From contig NZ_ATVD01000003.1 in assembly GCF_000420545.1 (NCBI RefSeq), positions 124,001 to 188,000 on the forward strand: 64,000 nt of DNA, read 5' to 3'. The notes below the pieces were generated by a model. That model did no database searches. It saw only the letters and a program-made list of their open reading frames with translations, and was not told the DNA's origin. The DNA comes from Arenimonas oryziterrae DSM 21050 = YC6267. GTDB taxonomy: Bacteria > Pseudomonadota > Gammaproteobacteria > Xanthomonadales > Xanthomonadaceae. Shown here piece after piece: positions 9,204-17,075 of this stretch; position 1 is the first letter of the stretch; every line of letters starts with the position of its first letter. The position numbers and the translations under genes are program-made.

Positions 9204-10184
9204 TCAGATCTGCGTGGGGCGAGTCTGCCTCAGATGATGGCCCGTGGCGAGCCACGCGCCGAGCCAGCCGATCGCCGTCGCGCCTGCCAGAACGGCCAAT
9301 GCGCCCAGCCAGCCCGGGCCATCGAGGTGGAACTGGTTGCCATAACTGGCGATCAGGGGCGACAGGCGCGGTTGCAAGGCCCAGCCCGCGACCAGCAGCA
9401 CCGCCAGGGCGAGCACGCCCGAGGCCAGGCCGTACCAGGCACCGAGGTAGACGAAGGGCCGGCGCACGAATCCGTCGGTGGCGCCGAGCTGCTGCAGGAT
9501 GCCGATTTCCTCGCGGCGCGCGCCGATGTCCAGGCGCACGGTATTGCCCACGACCAGCAACACGCCCAAGCCCAGCAAGGCCGCGATCACCCACATCAGG
9601 CGGGCACCAAACGCCAGCCAGGCCGACAGGCGCTGACGCCAGACCGCGTCGTGCTGCACGAGGTCGACTTCCGGCCGCGACTTCAATGCGGCCGCCAGGG
9701 CCACGCCCTCGTCGCGCGGCTGCACGACGAGCACAGTCGGCAGCGGATTGTCCTCGAGCACGTCGAGCGCGCCGGCGAGATCGCTCATCTGCCGGAATTC
9801 CGCCAGACCCTGTTCCGGCGTCTTGATGACCACGCCGGCGACATCGGGGCGCGCACGCAATTCATCCGCCAGACGCTGCGCGGCCGCAGCATCGACCTCG
9901 ACTTTGAGGAACAGGCCGATTTCGCGCGACTCGCGCACGCTGCCGGAAAAACGTTCGATGTTCGCCAGCCCCAGGCCCAGACCCAGCGGCAGCGCGATCG
10001 CCACCGCCATGACGCCGACCGTGAGCAAGGTCGCGAACGGACGCTGGAAGAACCGGCCCAGGCTCGAGACCAGCGAATAGGCATGCTGCTCGCGCCACGC
10101 GCGCAGGCGCTTGAGTACGCCGCCTTCGCTGATGCGCGCCGCGGCGGCGGGCTTGTGCCGGATGTCGGACTTGTTGGCACTCAC
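9204..10184 (-). CDS. ftsX: Cell division ABC-transporter-like permease FtsX
   Basis: 326 residues, overlapping ftsE by 4 nt. The N-terminal cytoplasmic stretch precedes TM1 (ATLLTVGVMAVAIALPLGLGL), a periplasmic domain of about 110 residues, and three further TM segments in the C-terminal half. LDIGARREEIGILQQLGATDGFVRRPFVYLGAWYG is the FtsX permease signature (shown in parts: RREEIGILQQLGA and RRPFVYLGA). In proteobacteria FtsEX sits at the septum and activates amidases through EnvC-type proteins. It lies in the order ftsE-ftsX-response regulator on the minus strand. Confidence 0.95.
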   Translation of the reverse strand: MSANKSDIRHKPAAAARISEGGVLKRLRAWREQHAYSLVSSLGRFFQRPFATLLTVGVMAVAIALPLGLGLGLANIERFSGSVRESREIGLFLKVEVDAAAAQRLADELRARPDVAGVVIKTPEQGLAEFRQMSDLAGALDVLEDNPLPTVLVVQPRDEGVALAAALKSRPEVDLVQHDAVWRQRLSAWLAFGARLMWVIAALLGLGVLLVVGNTVRLDIGARREEIGILQQLGATDGFVRRPFVYLGAWYGLASGVLALAVLLVAGWALQPRLSPLIASYGNQFHLDGPGWLGALAVLAGATAIGWLGAWLATGHHLRQTRPTQI

Positions 10185-10867
10185 GAGGCCAGCTCCTCGG
10201 GCGAGATGTCGTCGGCGAGTTTGCCGTGACTGAGCACGAGCACGCGCCGGCGCATGCGCTTGACCAAGGCGAGGTCGTGGCTGGCGATCATCACCGTCGT
10301 GCCCTGCGCCGGCAGGGCAGCGAAGTGATCCATGATTTCGGCGGCGAGGGTCGGATCGAGGTTGCCGGTCGGTTCGTCGGCGACCAGCAGGCGCGGCTGC
10401 GCGGCGATCGCGCGGGCGATGCCGACGCGTTGCTGCTCACCGGTCGACAACTCGCCCGGACGCGCTTTTTCGCGCGCGCCGAGGCCGACTTTTTCCAGCG
10501 TGACGCGCACCCGCCGGCCGACTTCCGCCGAGGGTGTGCCGGCGATCAGCAAGGGCAGGGCGACGTTGTCGAACACGCTGCGGTCCATGAGCAGGCGATG
10601 GTCCTGGTAGACCACGCCGACACGGCGCCGGTGCAGCGGCACCTGGCGGCCGCGCACTTTCGCGAGGTTGCGTTCTTCGACGAGCACGGTGCCGCGCGTC
10701 GGCCGTTCGCTCAGGTGGATGAGCTTGAGCAGGGTGCTCTTGCCGGCGCCGGAATGGCCGGTGACGAAAATCATCTCGCCTTCGTCGACCGAAAAACTCA
10801 GTTCGCTCAGCGCGGTGTGGCCGCCGGGATAACTCTTGGTGACGTTGTCGAAACGCAGCAGGGTCAT
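10181..10867 (-). CDS. ftsE: Cell division ATP-binding protein FtsE
   Basis: 228 residues from ATG at 10865-10867. It is an ABC ATPase with Walker [11 protein letters not shown]-loop VYQDHRLL, signature [16 protein letters not shown], Walker [15 protein letters not shown] and H-loop [15 protein letters not shown]-like N-terminus ([15 protein letters not shown]) and length are typical of FtsE. It energises FtsX at the divisome. It is the first gene of the minus-strand operon with ftsX and the two-receiver protein. A short GTAG-type repeat lies about 30 nt upstream. Confidence 0.96.
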   Translation of the reverse strand: MTLLRFDNVTKSYPGGHTALSELSFSVDEGEMIFVTGHSGAGKSTLLKLIHLSERPTRGTVLVEERNLAKVRGRQVPLHRRRVGVVYQDHRLLMDRSVFDNVALPLLIAGTPSAEVGRRVRVTLEKVGLGAREKARPGELSTGEQQRVGIARAIAAQPRLLVADEPTGNLDPTLAAEIMDHFAALPAQGTTVMIASHDLALVKRMRRRVLVLSHGKLADDISPEELAS

Positions 10868-10897
10868 GGTTCGTTCCGCGATGGCTCGACGCCATCA

Positions 10898-10926
10898 TGT
10901 AGGAGCGCTCCTGAGCGCGAAAGCCC
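10898..10926. repeat. REP-like element of the GTAG type
   Basis: The stretch begins ATGTAGGAGCGCTCCTGAGC and continues GCGAAAGC. It has a GTAG head at 10900-10903 and a perfect 6-bp hairpin, GCGCTC-CT-GAGCGC, at 10906-10919. Xanthomonads and pseudomonads carry many such GTAG/GGAG-headed repeats (for example the SMAG elements of Stenotrophomonas), mobilised by RAYT transposases. It sits in the 98-bp spacer between ftsE and rhlB. I noticed no second clear copy in this window, so family membership rests on the motif alone. Confidence 0.5.
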
Positions 10927-10965
10927 TTCGTCGTCGACCCGGTGTCGCCACCGGGCCGCCTGTCT

Positions 10966-12633
10966 TCAGCCTGGCTTGACCCAGGACTTCACGCGACTCG
11001 CGAAGCGCTTGAGGAAGGACTCTTTCGACACGCCGGGCGCGGCGACGACCGGTGCGGGACCGGTGACTTTCGCGGCGGCATGGGCCGCGGCCTGATCGTT
11101 GCGCGGCGCGCCCTCGGGGCGCGGACCGCGGCGGTTGCGTTCGCGCGGCGGCGCGTTCGGATCGCGCGGCGGGCGCGGCGGCGCATTGGGATCGCGCGGC
11201 GGGCGCGGTGCCGCATTCGGATCGCGCGGCGGTCGCGGCGTGCCGGAGGACGAGGCGCCGCCCTCACGACGCGGACCGCGCGACGACGAACCCTCGCGAC
11301 GCGGACCCGAACCGGGACCGCCGCGTCCGCCACTGCCGCCCTTCTTCGGGCCACGGCCGCTGGCTTCGAGTTCGGCGCGGGCTTCGCGGAAGATGTCGGC
11401 GATCGACTCGGCCTTTTCGCCGTCAGCACCGACCAGCGGCTCGCGCGGCGTGCGCGGGATCGCGGTCAGGGCTTCGGTGGTCACCGGCTCGACCGGAATC
11501 TTCTGCTCGATGTAGGCCTCGATCGCCGGCAGGCCCTGCGCGTAGATCTCGCAGGCGAAGCTGATCGCATCGCCCTCGGCACCGAGGCGCGCGGTGCGGC
11601 CGATGCGGTGCACGTAGTCCTCGGCCTCAAAGGGCAGGTCGAAGTTGTACACATGGCTGACGTTATCGATGTGCAGGCCGCGCGCAGCGACGTCGGTCGC
11701 GACGAGGATTTCCAGTTCGCCGCGCTGGAACTTGGCGAGCAGGCTCTGGCGCTTCTTCTGCGGCACATCGCCCGACAGCACGCCGACGCGGTAGTGCGCG
11801 CGCTCCAGGGCGCGGGCGACTTTCTCGACCCAGGCCTTGGTGTTGACGAACACCATCGTGCGGTTGGCTTCCGTGCGCGAGAGCAGGCCGATCAGCAGCG
11901 GCAGCTTTTCTTCGTTGGCCGGGAAATAGATCTTCTGGCGCACGCGCGCCGCGGTCACGAACTCCGCCTCGACGACGACCTTTTCCGGCTCGTTCATGTG
12001 CTCGTAGGCGAGCTCGAGCACGCGATGGCTCAGCGTCGCCGAGAACATCAGGGTCTGGCGCTCTTCGCGGCGCGGCAGTTTGCGCAGCAGGAAGCGCAGG
12101 TCCTTGATGAAGCCCAGGTCGAACATGCGGTCGGCTTCGTCGAGGATGCAGACTTCGCAGGCGTGCAGGTGCACGACGCCCTGGCGGACGTAATCGATCA
12201 GGCGACCCGGGGTCGCGATGATGACGTCGGCGCCCGACTGCAGCATGGCTTTCTGCTTGTCGTAATCGACGCCGCCGTAGACGAGCGCAAACTTCAGGCC
12301 GAGGGCGCTGCCGAATTTCTCGGCGTCCTTGTGGATCTGGATCGCCAGCTCGCGGGTCGGCGCGAGGATCATCGCGCGCGGATCGGCCGGACCACGGTTG
12401 GCCAGGGCCGGCCGGGTCATCAGGCGGTTCACGAGGGTGACCAGGAAGGCGAGGGTCTTGCCCGTGCCGGTCTGGGCCTGACCGGCGACATCGCGCCCGG
12501 CGAGGGCGATCGGCAGGGTCATGGCCTGGATCGGCGTGCAGCGCGTGAAACCCGCGGCTTCGAGGCCGGCGAGAACTTGCGGGTTCAGGTCAAAATTCGA
12601 AAAAGCGATATCAGTCAGTGGTTTATCAGTCAT
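10966..12633 (-). CDS. rhlB: DEAD-box ATP-dependent RNA helicase RhlB
   Basis: 555 residues from ATG at 12631-12633. Q-motif ([23 protein letters not shown]), Walker [23 protein letters not shown] ([13 protein letters not shown]), SAT, then helicase C motifs [13 protein letters not shown] and [24 protein letters not shown] and the gene's position, divergent from trxA-rho, are the RhlB arrangement of gammaproteobacteria. After about residue 400 comes a long basic, Pro/Gly/Arg-rich tail of about 150 residues with a threefold PRPPRDPNA repeat, likely disordered and RNA-binding. RhlB is the degradosome helicase; whether this tail binds RNase E is unknown. Confidence 0.9.
   Translation of the reverse strand: MTDKPLTDIAFSNFDLNPQVLAGLEAAGFTRCTPIQAMTLPIALAGRDVAGQAQTGTGKTLAFLVTLVNRLMTRPALANRGPADPRAMILAPTRELAIQIHKDAEKFGSALGLKFALVYGGVDYDKQKAMLQSGADVIIATPGRLIDYVRQGVVHLHACEVCILDEADRMFDLGFIKDLRFLLRKLPRREERQTLMFSATLSHRVLELAYEHMNEPEKVVVEAEFVTAARVRQKIYFPANEEKLPLLIGLLSRTEANRTMVFVNTKAWVEKVARALERAHYRVGVLSGDVPQKKRQSLLAKFQRGELEILVATDVAARGLHIDNVSHVYNFDLPFEAEDYVHRIGRTARLGAEGDAISFACEIYAQGLPAIEAYIEQKIPVEPVTTEALTAIPRTPREPLVGADGEKAESIADIFREARAELEASGRGPKKGGSGGRGGPGSGPRREGSSSRGPRREGGASSSGTPRPPRDPNAAPRPPRDPNAPPRPPRDPNAPPRERNRRGPRPEGAPRNDQAAAHAAAKVTGPAPVVAAPGVSKESFLKRFASRVKSWVKPG
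11151..11240. repeat. Tandem 30-bp repeat inside the rhlB 3' region
   Basis: Near-identical 30-bp units start at 11161, 11191 and 11221. Each begins ATCGCGCGGCGG and the first two end with GCATT plus TGGG or TCGG. They encode the repeated [10 protein letters not shown] peptide on the minus strand. In-frame tandem units of this kind change copy number by slippage, so the length may vary among strains. Confidence 0.8.
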
Positions 12634-12804
12634 TTTTGCTCATTCGCGCGGTCTAGCCGCGCTTGCGCCGGTGGCGCGGGGGTCGCAAACTGCGACGGTG
12701 TTTCGGGACGGGTGCCGGTTGGTTTTCGGCATGAGAACCCCCAGTTTAGCGCAATCGATGGCCAGACCCGGCTGTCTTCTTCTATAAGAATCAGGAGTTT
12801 CCCC

Positions 12805-13137
12805 GTGAGTGACCAAGTAACCCATGTCGGCGATGCGGATTTCGAAAGCCAGGTCCTGAAGTCCGACACGCCCGTGCTGGTCGACTTCTGGGCACCGTGG
12901 TGCGGCCCCTGCAAGATGATCAACCCGCTCGTCGAAGAGCTCGCCGGCAACTACGCGGGCAAGGTCAAGGTGGTCAAGCTCAACATCGACGACCATCCGA
13001 GCAGCCCGCGCAATTACGCCGTGCGCGGCGTGCCGACCCTGATCCTGTTCAAGGACGGCAAGCCGTTCGGCACCCAGATCGGCGTGCCGGGCGACATCAA
13101 GCAGCGCCTGGTCAAACTGATGGAATCGGGCCTGTAA
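12805..13137 (+). CDS. trxA: Thioredoxin 1
   Basis: 110 residues from GTG 12805. AGGAG at 12793-12797 is a good Shine-Dalgarno 7 nt ahead, and no ATG fits. The redox motif is FWAPWCGPCKM with C33 and C36. The cis-proline loop RGVPTLILFKDG is present. It is a general disulfide reductase and in this organism the probable electron donor to CysH (PAPS reductase). The order rhlB (divergent), trxA, rho is the conserved gammaproteobacterial arrangement. A strong 13-bp hairpin follows the stop. Confidence 0.97.
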   Translation: MSDQVTHVGDADFESQVLKSDTPVLVDFWAPWCGPCKMINPLVEELAGNYAGKVKVVKLNIDDHPSSPRNYAVRGVPTLILFKDGKPFGTQIGVPGDIKQRLVKLMESGL

Positions 13138-13151
13138 TCCGAACTCCGGTC

Positions 13152-13181
13152 GCGAAACCGGCGCCCACGCGCCGGTTTCGC
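13152..13181. terminator. Strong hairpin between trxA and rho (no T-run)
   Basis: GCGAAACCGGCGC at 13152-13164 pairs perfectly over 13 bp with GCGCCGGTTTCGC at 13169-13181 around the loop CCAC. No T-tract follows, so it is not a classic intrinsic terminator. It lies 15 nt after trxA and may define the trxA mRNA 3' end or partly terminate before rho. Confidence 0.55.
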
Positions 13182-13284
13182 CGACCCGCCACCCCGCCCC
13201 GCGCGGCGGACCGGCCACCCTCCCCGTTTAGCGCCGCGCTTGTGGTCTGCCCGCAGCCGGTGGTAGCGTAAGTCCCAGCAAGGT

Positions 13285-13335
13285 GCCCACGGCACTGCTC
13301 TCTCTGCACCCTCTCCTTTCTTCCCCTGACTCGCA
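13285..13335 (+). promoter_or_regulatory. Pyrimidine-rich rho leader, possible rut site
   Basis: Just upstream of rho, about 13293-13330 is almost free of G and rich in C and T (for example CTCTCTCTGCACCCTCTCC, then TTTCTTCCCCTGACTC). Unstructured C-rich, G-poor RNA is what Rho loads on. Autogenous attenuation of rho in its leader is established in E. coli. That this region serves the same purpose here is inference from composition and place. The Shine-Dalgarno GAGGA at 13341-13345 follows. Confidence 0.4.
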
Positions 13336-13350
13336 TTCGCGAGGAACTCT

Positions 13351-15129
13351 GTGTCCGACAACGAGACCGAAACCGGCAGTCCTGCCGTGAAAGCCCCGCG
13401 CAAACCGCGCGGACCCAACAAACCCCGAACTGCCGATGACGCCGCCGCTCCTGCGGTCGACAGCGCGCCTGTCGCCGAGGCGTATGCGCCGGCGCCGCCG
13501 CGTGCGCCCGAGGCCAGTGCCGAACACCCGGCACCGCGCCATCCGCAAGGCGGACAGCACGGCGGCCACGCCGGCGGCCAGCCCTCAGGCGGCGCGCCGG
13601 GCGGCCAACAAGGCGGCCAGGGCGGTGACAATGCCAATGCCTCCCAGGAATCCCGCGAAGGCGGCCAGGGCGGCGAAGAAGGCGGCTTCCAGAACCGCAA
13701 CCGCAATCGCCGCGACCGCTTCCGCGACCGTTTCAAGGATCGCGACCGCAACCGCCAGGGCGGCGGTGACGAGGCCGGCGAGAACAACAACAACGGCGGC
13801 AACAACGACCGCGGCGAGCGCCAGCAGAATTACCAGCCGCCGCAGCTGCCGCCCGATTTCCCCAGCTACACGCTGACCGAACTCAAGCGCATGCCCGCGC
13901 ACAAGCTGCTGGAGATGGCGGAAACGCTGAACCTGCACGAGGGCGTGGCGCGCATGCGCAAGCAGGACGTCACTTTCGCCCTGCTCAAGGTGCTCACCCG
14001 CCACCCGAACGGCGTCGCCGGCGACGGCGTGCTGGAAATCCTGCCCGACGGCTACGGCTTCCTGCGCTCGGCCGATGCCAGCTACCTGGCCGGTCCGGAC
14101 GACGTGTACATCTCGCCCAGCCAGATCCGCCGCTTCAACCTGCGCACCGGCGACGAGATCTCCGGCCGCATCCGCAGCCCGAAAGACGGCGAGCGCTATG
14201 TCGCGCTCAACATCGTCGACACGATCAACGGCGAGCCGCCGGAAGCGTCGAAGGGCAAGGTGCTGTTCGAGAACCTGACGCCGCTGTTCCCGCGCAAGCG
14301 CTTCACGCTCGAACGCGGCAACGGCTCGTCGGAAGACATCACCGGCCGCATCATGGATCTGATGGCGCCGCAGGGCAAAGGCCAGCGCGCGCTGATCGTC
14401 TCGCCGCCGAAAGCCGGCAAGACGATGATGATGCAGAACATCGCCCAGGCGATCATCCACAACCATCCGGAAACGCACCTGATCGTGCTGCTGATCGACG
14501 AGCGTCCGGAAGAAGTGACGGAAATGCAGCGCACGGTGCGCGGCGAAGTCATCTCCTCCACGTTCGACGAACCGGCCGCGCGCCACGTGCAGGTCGCCGA
14601 AATGGTGATCGAGCGCGCCAAGCGCCTGGTCGAGCACAAGAAAGACGTGGTGATCATGCTCGACTCGATCACCCGCCTCGCGCGTGCCTACAACATGGTC
14701 GTGCCCAGCTCGGGCAAGGTCCTGTCCGGCGGCGTCGACGCCAACGCGCTGCACCGCCCGAAGCGTTTCTTCGGCGCGGCCCGCAACGTCGAAGAAGGCG
14801 GCTCGCTGACGATCATTGCGACCGCGCTCGTGGACACCGGCTCGAAGATGGACGAGGTGATCTACGAAGAGTTCAAGGGCACCGGCAACTCAGAAGTGCA
14901 CCTGGACCGCCGCATCGCCGAAAAGCGCGTCTATCCCGCGATCAACATCAACCGCTCCGGCACGCGCCGCGAAGAGTTGCTGATCGAACCGGACATGCTG
15001 CAGAAGATCTGGATCCTGCGAAAGCTCCTGCATCCGATGGACGAGCTGGCCGCGATGGAATTCCTGCTCGACAAGATGAAGACGACCAAGTCCAACGACG
15101 AATTCTTCAGCGCGATGCGTCGCGGCTGA
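13351..15129 (+). CDS. rho: Transcription termination factor Rho with long disordered N-terminal extension
   Basis: 592 residues from GTG 13351, with GAGGA 5 nt before it. The canonical Rho of about 420 residues begins near residue 172 ([19 protein letters not shown], helix bundle) and continues with the cold-shock RNA-binding fold ([15 protein letters not shown]), Walker A PPKAGKT at 352-358, the Q/R-loop region and [11 protein letters not shown]. It is therefore a complete, functional hexameric helicase. The first 170 residues are extra: A/P-rich, then Gly/Gln/Asn-rich, then Arg/Asp-rich repeats, with no predicted fold. It ends in a clear terminator. Confidence 0.97.
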   Translation: MSDNETETGSPAVKAPRKPRGPNKPRTADDAAAPAVDSAPVAEAYAPAPPRAPEASAEHPAPRHPQGGQHGGHAGGQPSGGAPGGQQGGQGGDNANASQESREGGQGGEEGGFQNRNRNRRDRFRDRFKDRDRNRQGGGDEAGENNNNGGNNDRGERQQNYQPPQLPPDFPSYTLTELKRMPAHKLLEMAETLNLHEGVARMRKQDVTFALLKVLTRHPNGVAGDGVLEILPDGYGFLRSADASYLAGPDDVYISPSQIRRFNLRTGDEISGRIRSPKDGERYVALNIVDTINGEPPEASKGKVLFENLTPLFPRKRFTLERGNGSSEDITGRIMDLMAPQGKGQRALIVSPPKAGKTMMMQNIAQAIIHNHPETHLIVLLIDERPEEVTEMQRTVRGEVISSTFDEPAARHVQVAEMVIERAKRLVEHKKDVVIMLDSITRLARAYNMVVPSSGKVLSGGVDANALHRPKRFFGAARNVEEGGSLTIIATALVDTGSKMDEVIYEEFKGTGNSEVHLDRRIAEKRVYPAININRSGTRREELLIEPDMLQKIWILRKLLHPMDELAAMEFLLDKMKTTKSNDEFFSAMRRG

Positions 15130-15151
15130 GGGTTCGGACCACGTCACCACG

Positions 15152-15182
15152 GAACGCCGGCGCAAGCCGGCGTTCTCGTTTC
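15152..15182 (+). terminator. Terminator after rho
   Basis: GAACGCCGGC (15152-15161) pairs perfectly with GCCGGCGTTC (15166-15175) around a GCAA tetraloop, followed by TCGTTT. The tail is short, but the stem, tetraloop and place 22 nt after the rho stop make it a convincing intrinsic terminator. Confidence 0.75.
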
Positions 15183-15227
15183 CGGCCGCCGTGCCGTGCA
15201 TAATCCGGGCAAGAATCCGAGGCGCGC

Positions 15228-17039
15228 ATGCACGGTCAAGGCTATCTCGAACTTTTCCTGATCTTCCTGCTCGCGGCGGTCGTCGCGGTGCCGCTGTTCC
15301 GCCGGCTCGGCCTGGGCGCGGTGCTGGGCTATCTGGTCGCGGGTACCGCGATCGGTCCCTACGGCCTCAAGCTGGCGAAGGATTCCACCAGCATCCTCGC
15401 GGTATCCGAATTGGGCGTGGTGATGATGCTGTTCGTCATCGGCCTGGAACTGTCGCCCTCGCGCCTGTGGGTCATGCGCCGGCACGTGTTCGGCATCGGC
15501 GGACTGCAGGTGGCGATCTCCGCGCTCGCCATCGCCGCAGCGACGGCGATGCTGGGCCTGGGCTGGAAAGCCAATTTCGTCATCGGCCTGGGTCTGGCGC
15601 TGTCGTCGACGGCGGTCGGTCTGCAGCTGCTGGCCGAGCGCAAGGAACTGACCACGGGCTTCGGCCGCATGGGTTTTGCGATCCTGCTGTTCCAGGACCT
15701 GGTCGCGATTCCGCTGCTCGCCCTCATTCCCCTGCTCGGTGAAGCCAAGTCCGCCGCGCACTCGGGCTTGCCGCTGGACGCCGTGCTCAAGGCGGTAGGC
15801 ATGATCGCGCTCGTGGTCATCGGCGGTCGCCTGCTGCTGCGGCAATTGTTCCGCGCGGCCGCATGGACGCAGATGGGCGAGGTGTTCACCGCGACCGCGC
15901 TGCTGGTCGTGGTCGGCACGGCCTGGCTGATGCAGCTCGCCGGACTTTCCATGGGCCTGGGCGCCTTCCTCGCCGGCGTGCTGCTCGCCGATTCGGAATT
16001 CCGCCACGAGCTCGAAGCGCAGATCGATCCGTTCAAGGGCCTGCTGCTCGGCCTGTTCTTCATGGCCGTGGGCATGAGTATCGACGTCAGTCGCGTGATG
16101 GCCGAGCCCGGCCTGATCGCCGCCGGCGTCGGCGCGCTGATGCTCGTGAAGCTGATCGTGCTCGTCGCGGTCGGCTGGCGACCGGGCGGCCTGCCGCTGC
16201 GCCAGGCGCTGATGCTCGGCGCGGTGCTCGCGCTCGGCGGCGAATTCGCCTTCGTCGTGTTCGGCGAGGCGTTCAAGGCCGGCCTCATCGACGGCGCGCT
16301 GCGCGATCGCCTCGTCGCGATCGTCGGTCTGTCGATGGCGGCGACGCCGCTGATCGTCATCGCGATGTCGCGCCTGTTGCTCAAGCACCCGGAGCCGAAG
16401 GAAGAGCGCCCCGCCGACGTCATCGACCACGAGACGCCGCGCGTGATCATCGCCGGCTTCGGCCGCATGGGCCAGATCGTCGGACGCATCCTGCGCGCAC
16501 AGAAGATCCCGTTCACCGCGCTCGAACACAATACCGAGCAGGTCGATCTGTCGCGCCGCTTCGGCACGATGATTTATTTCGGCGACCCGTCCAAACCCGA
16601 GCTGCTGCGCGCCGCGCATGCCGAGCGCGCGGAAGTATTCGTGCTCACCACCGACGATCCGGAAACCACGGTGCGCACCGCGCGCCTGCTGCGCCGCCTG
16701 TATCCGAACCTGAAAGTGTTCGCGCGCGCGCGCAATCGCCAGCACGCCTTCAAACTCATGGATCTGGGCGTGGAAGTGATCCGCGAGACCTTCCATTCGA
16801 GCCTGGAGATGAGCCAGCAGGTGCTCGAGGCCCTGGGCATTCCGCCGGACGTCGCGCAGGAGCGCCGCGAGCGATTCCGCGAACACGACGAACGCATCAT
16901 GCGCGAGCAATACCTGATCTACGACGACGAAGCGGCGCTGATCGCCAACTCGCAGCAGGCGCTCAAGGATCTCGAAGGCCTGTTCGAGGCCGATGCCAGT
17001 CGCAATGATGAAAAACGCGAGCCCGGCCAGATCGCCTGA
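15228..17039 (+). CDS. Kef-type potassium/proton antiporter with RCK (TrkA-N) domain
   Basis: 603 residues from ATG 15228. About 12 hydrophobic segments in residues 1-385 form a CPA2 exchanger (GLGAVLGYLVAGTAIGPYG, GLALSSTAVGLQLL, AFLAGVLLADSEFRHELE, FFMAVGMSID). From about 405 a Rossmann RCK domain follows, with VIIAGFGRMGQIVGRIL and FGDPSKPELLRAA. Kef proteins release K+ and import H+, gated by NADH and glutathione adducts during electrophile stress. KefB and KefC cannot be told apart by eye, and no KefF/KefG ancillary gene is adjacent. A CATAAT -10-like box lies at 15199-15204. Confidence 0.9.
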   Translation: MHGQGYLELFLIFLLAAVVAVPLFRRLGLGAVLGYLVAGTAIGPYGLKLAKDSTSILAVSELGVVMMLFVIGLELSPSRLWVMRRHVFGIGGLQVAISALAIAAATAMLGLGWKANFVIGLGLALSSTAVGLQLLAERKELTTGFGRMGFAILLFQDLVAIPLLALIPLLGEAKSAAHSGLPLDAVLKAVGMIALVVIGGRLLLRQLFRAAAWTQMGEVFTATALLVVVGTAWLMQLAGLSMGLGAFLAGVLLADSEFRHELEAQIDPFKGLLLGLFFMAVGMSIDVSRVMAEPGLIAAGVGALMLVKLIVLVAVGWRPGGLPLRQALMLGAVLALGGEFAFVVFGEAFKAGLIDGALRDRLVAIVGLSMAATPLIVIAMSRLLLKHPEPKEERPADVIDHETPRVIIAGFGRMGQIVGRILRAQKIPFTALEHNTEQVDLSRRFGTMIYFGDPSKPELLRAAHAERAEVFVLTTDDPETTVRTARLLRRLYPNLKVFARARNRQHAFKLMDLGVEVIRETFHSSLEMSQQVLEALGIPPDVAQERRERFREHDERIMREQYLIYDDEAALIANSQQALKDLEGLFEADASRNDEKREPGQIA

Positions 17040-17075
17040 TCCGGGACGCGGACTCGACGGAACGTCGCGGCCGGC

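Noticed and set aside
15144-16910. 588-residue open frame on the minus strand
   Set aside because: It is antisense to the Kef antiporter gene and is Gln/His/Arg-rich, typical of a shadow frame.
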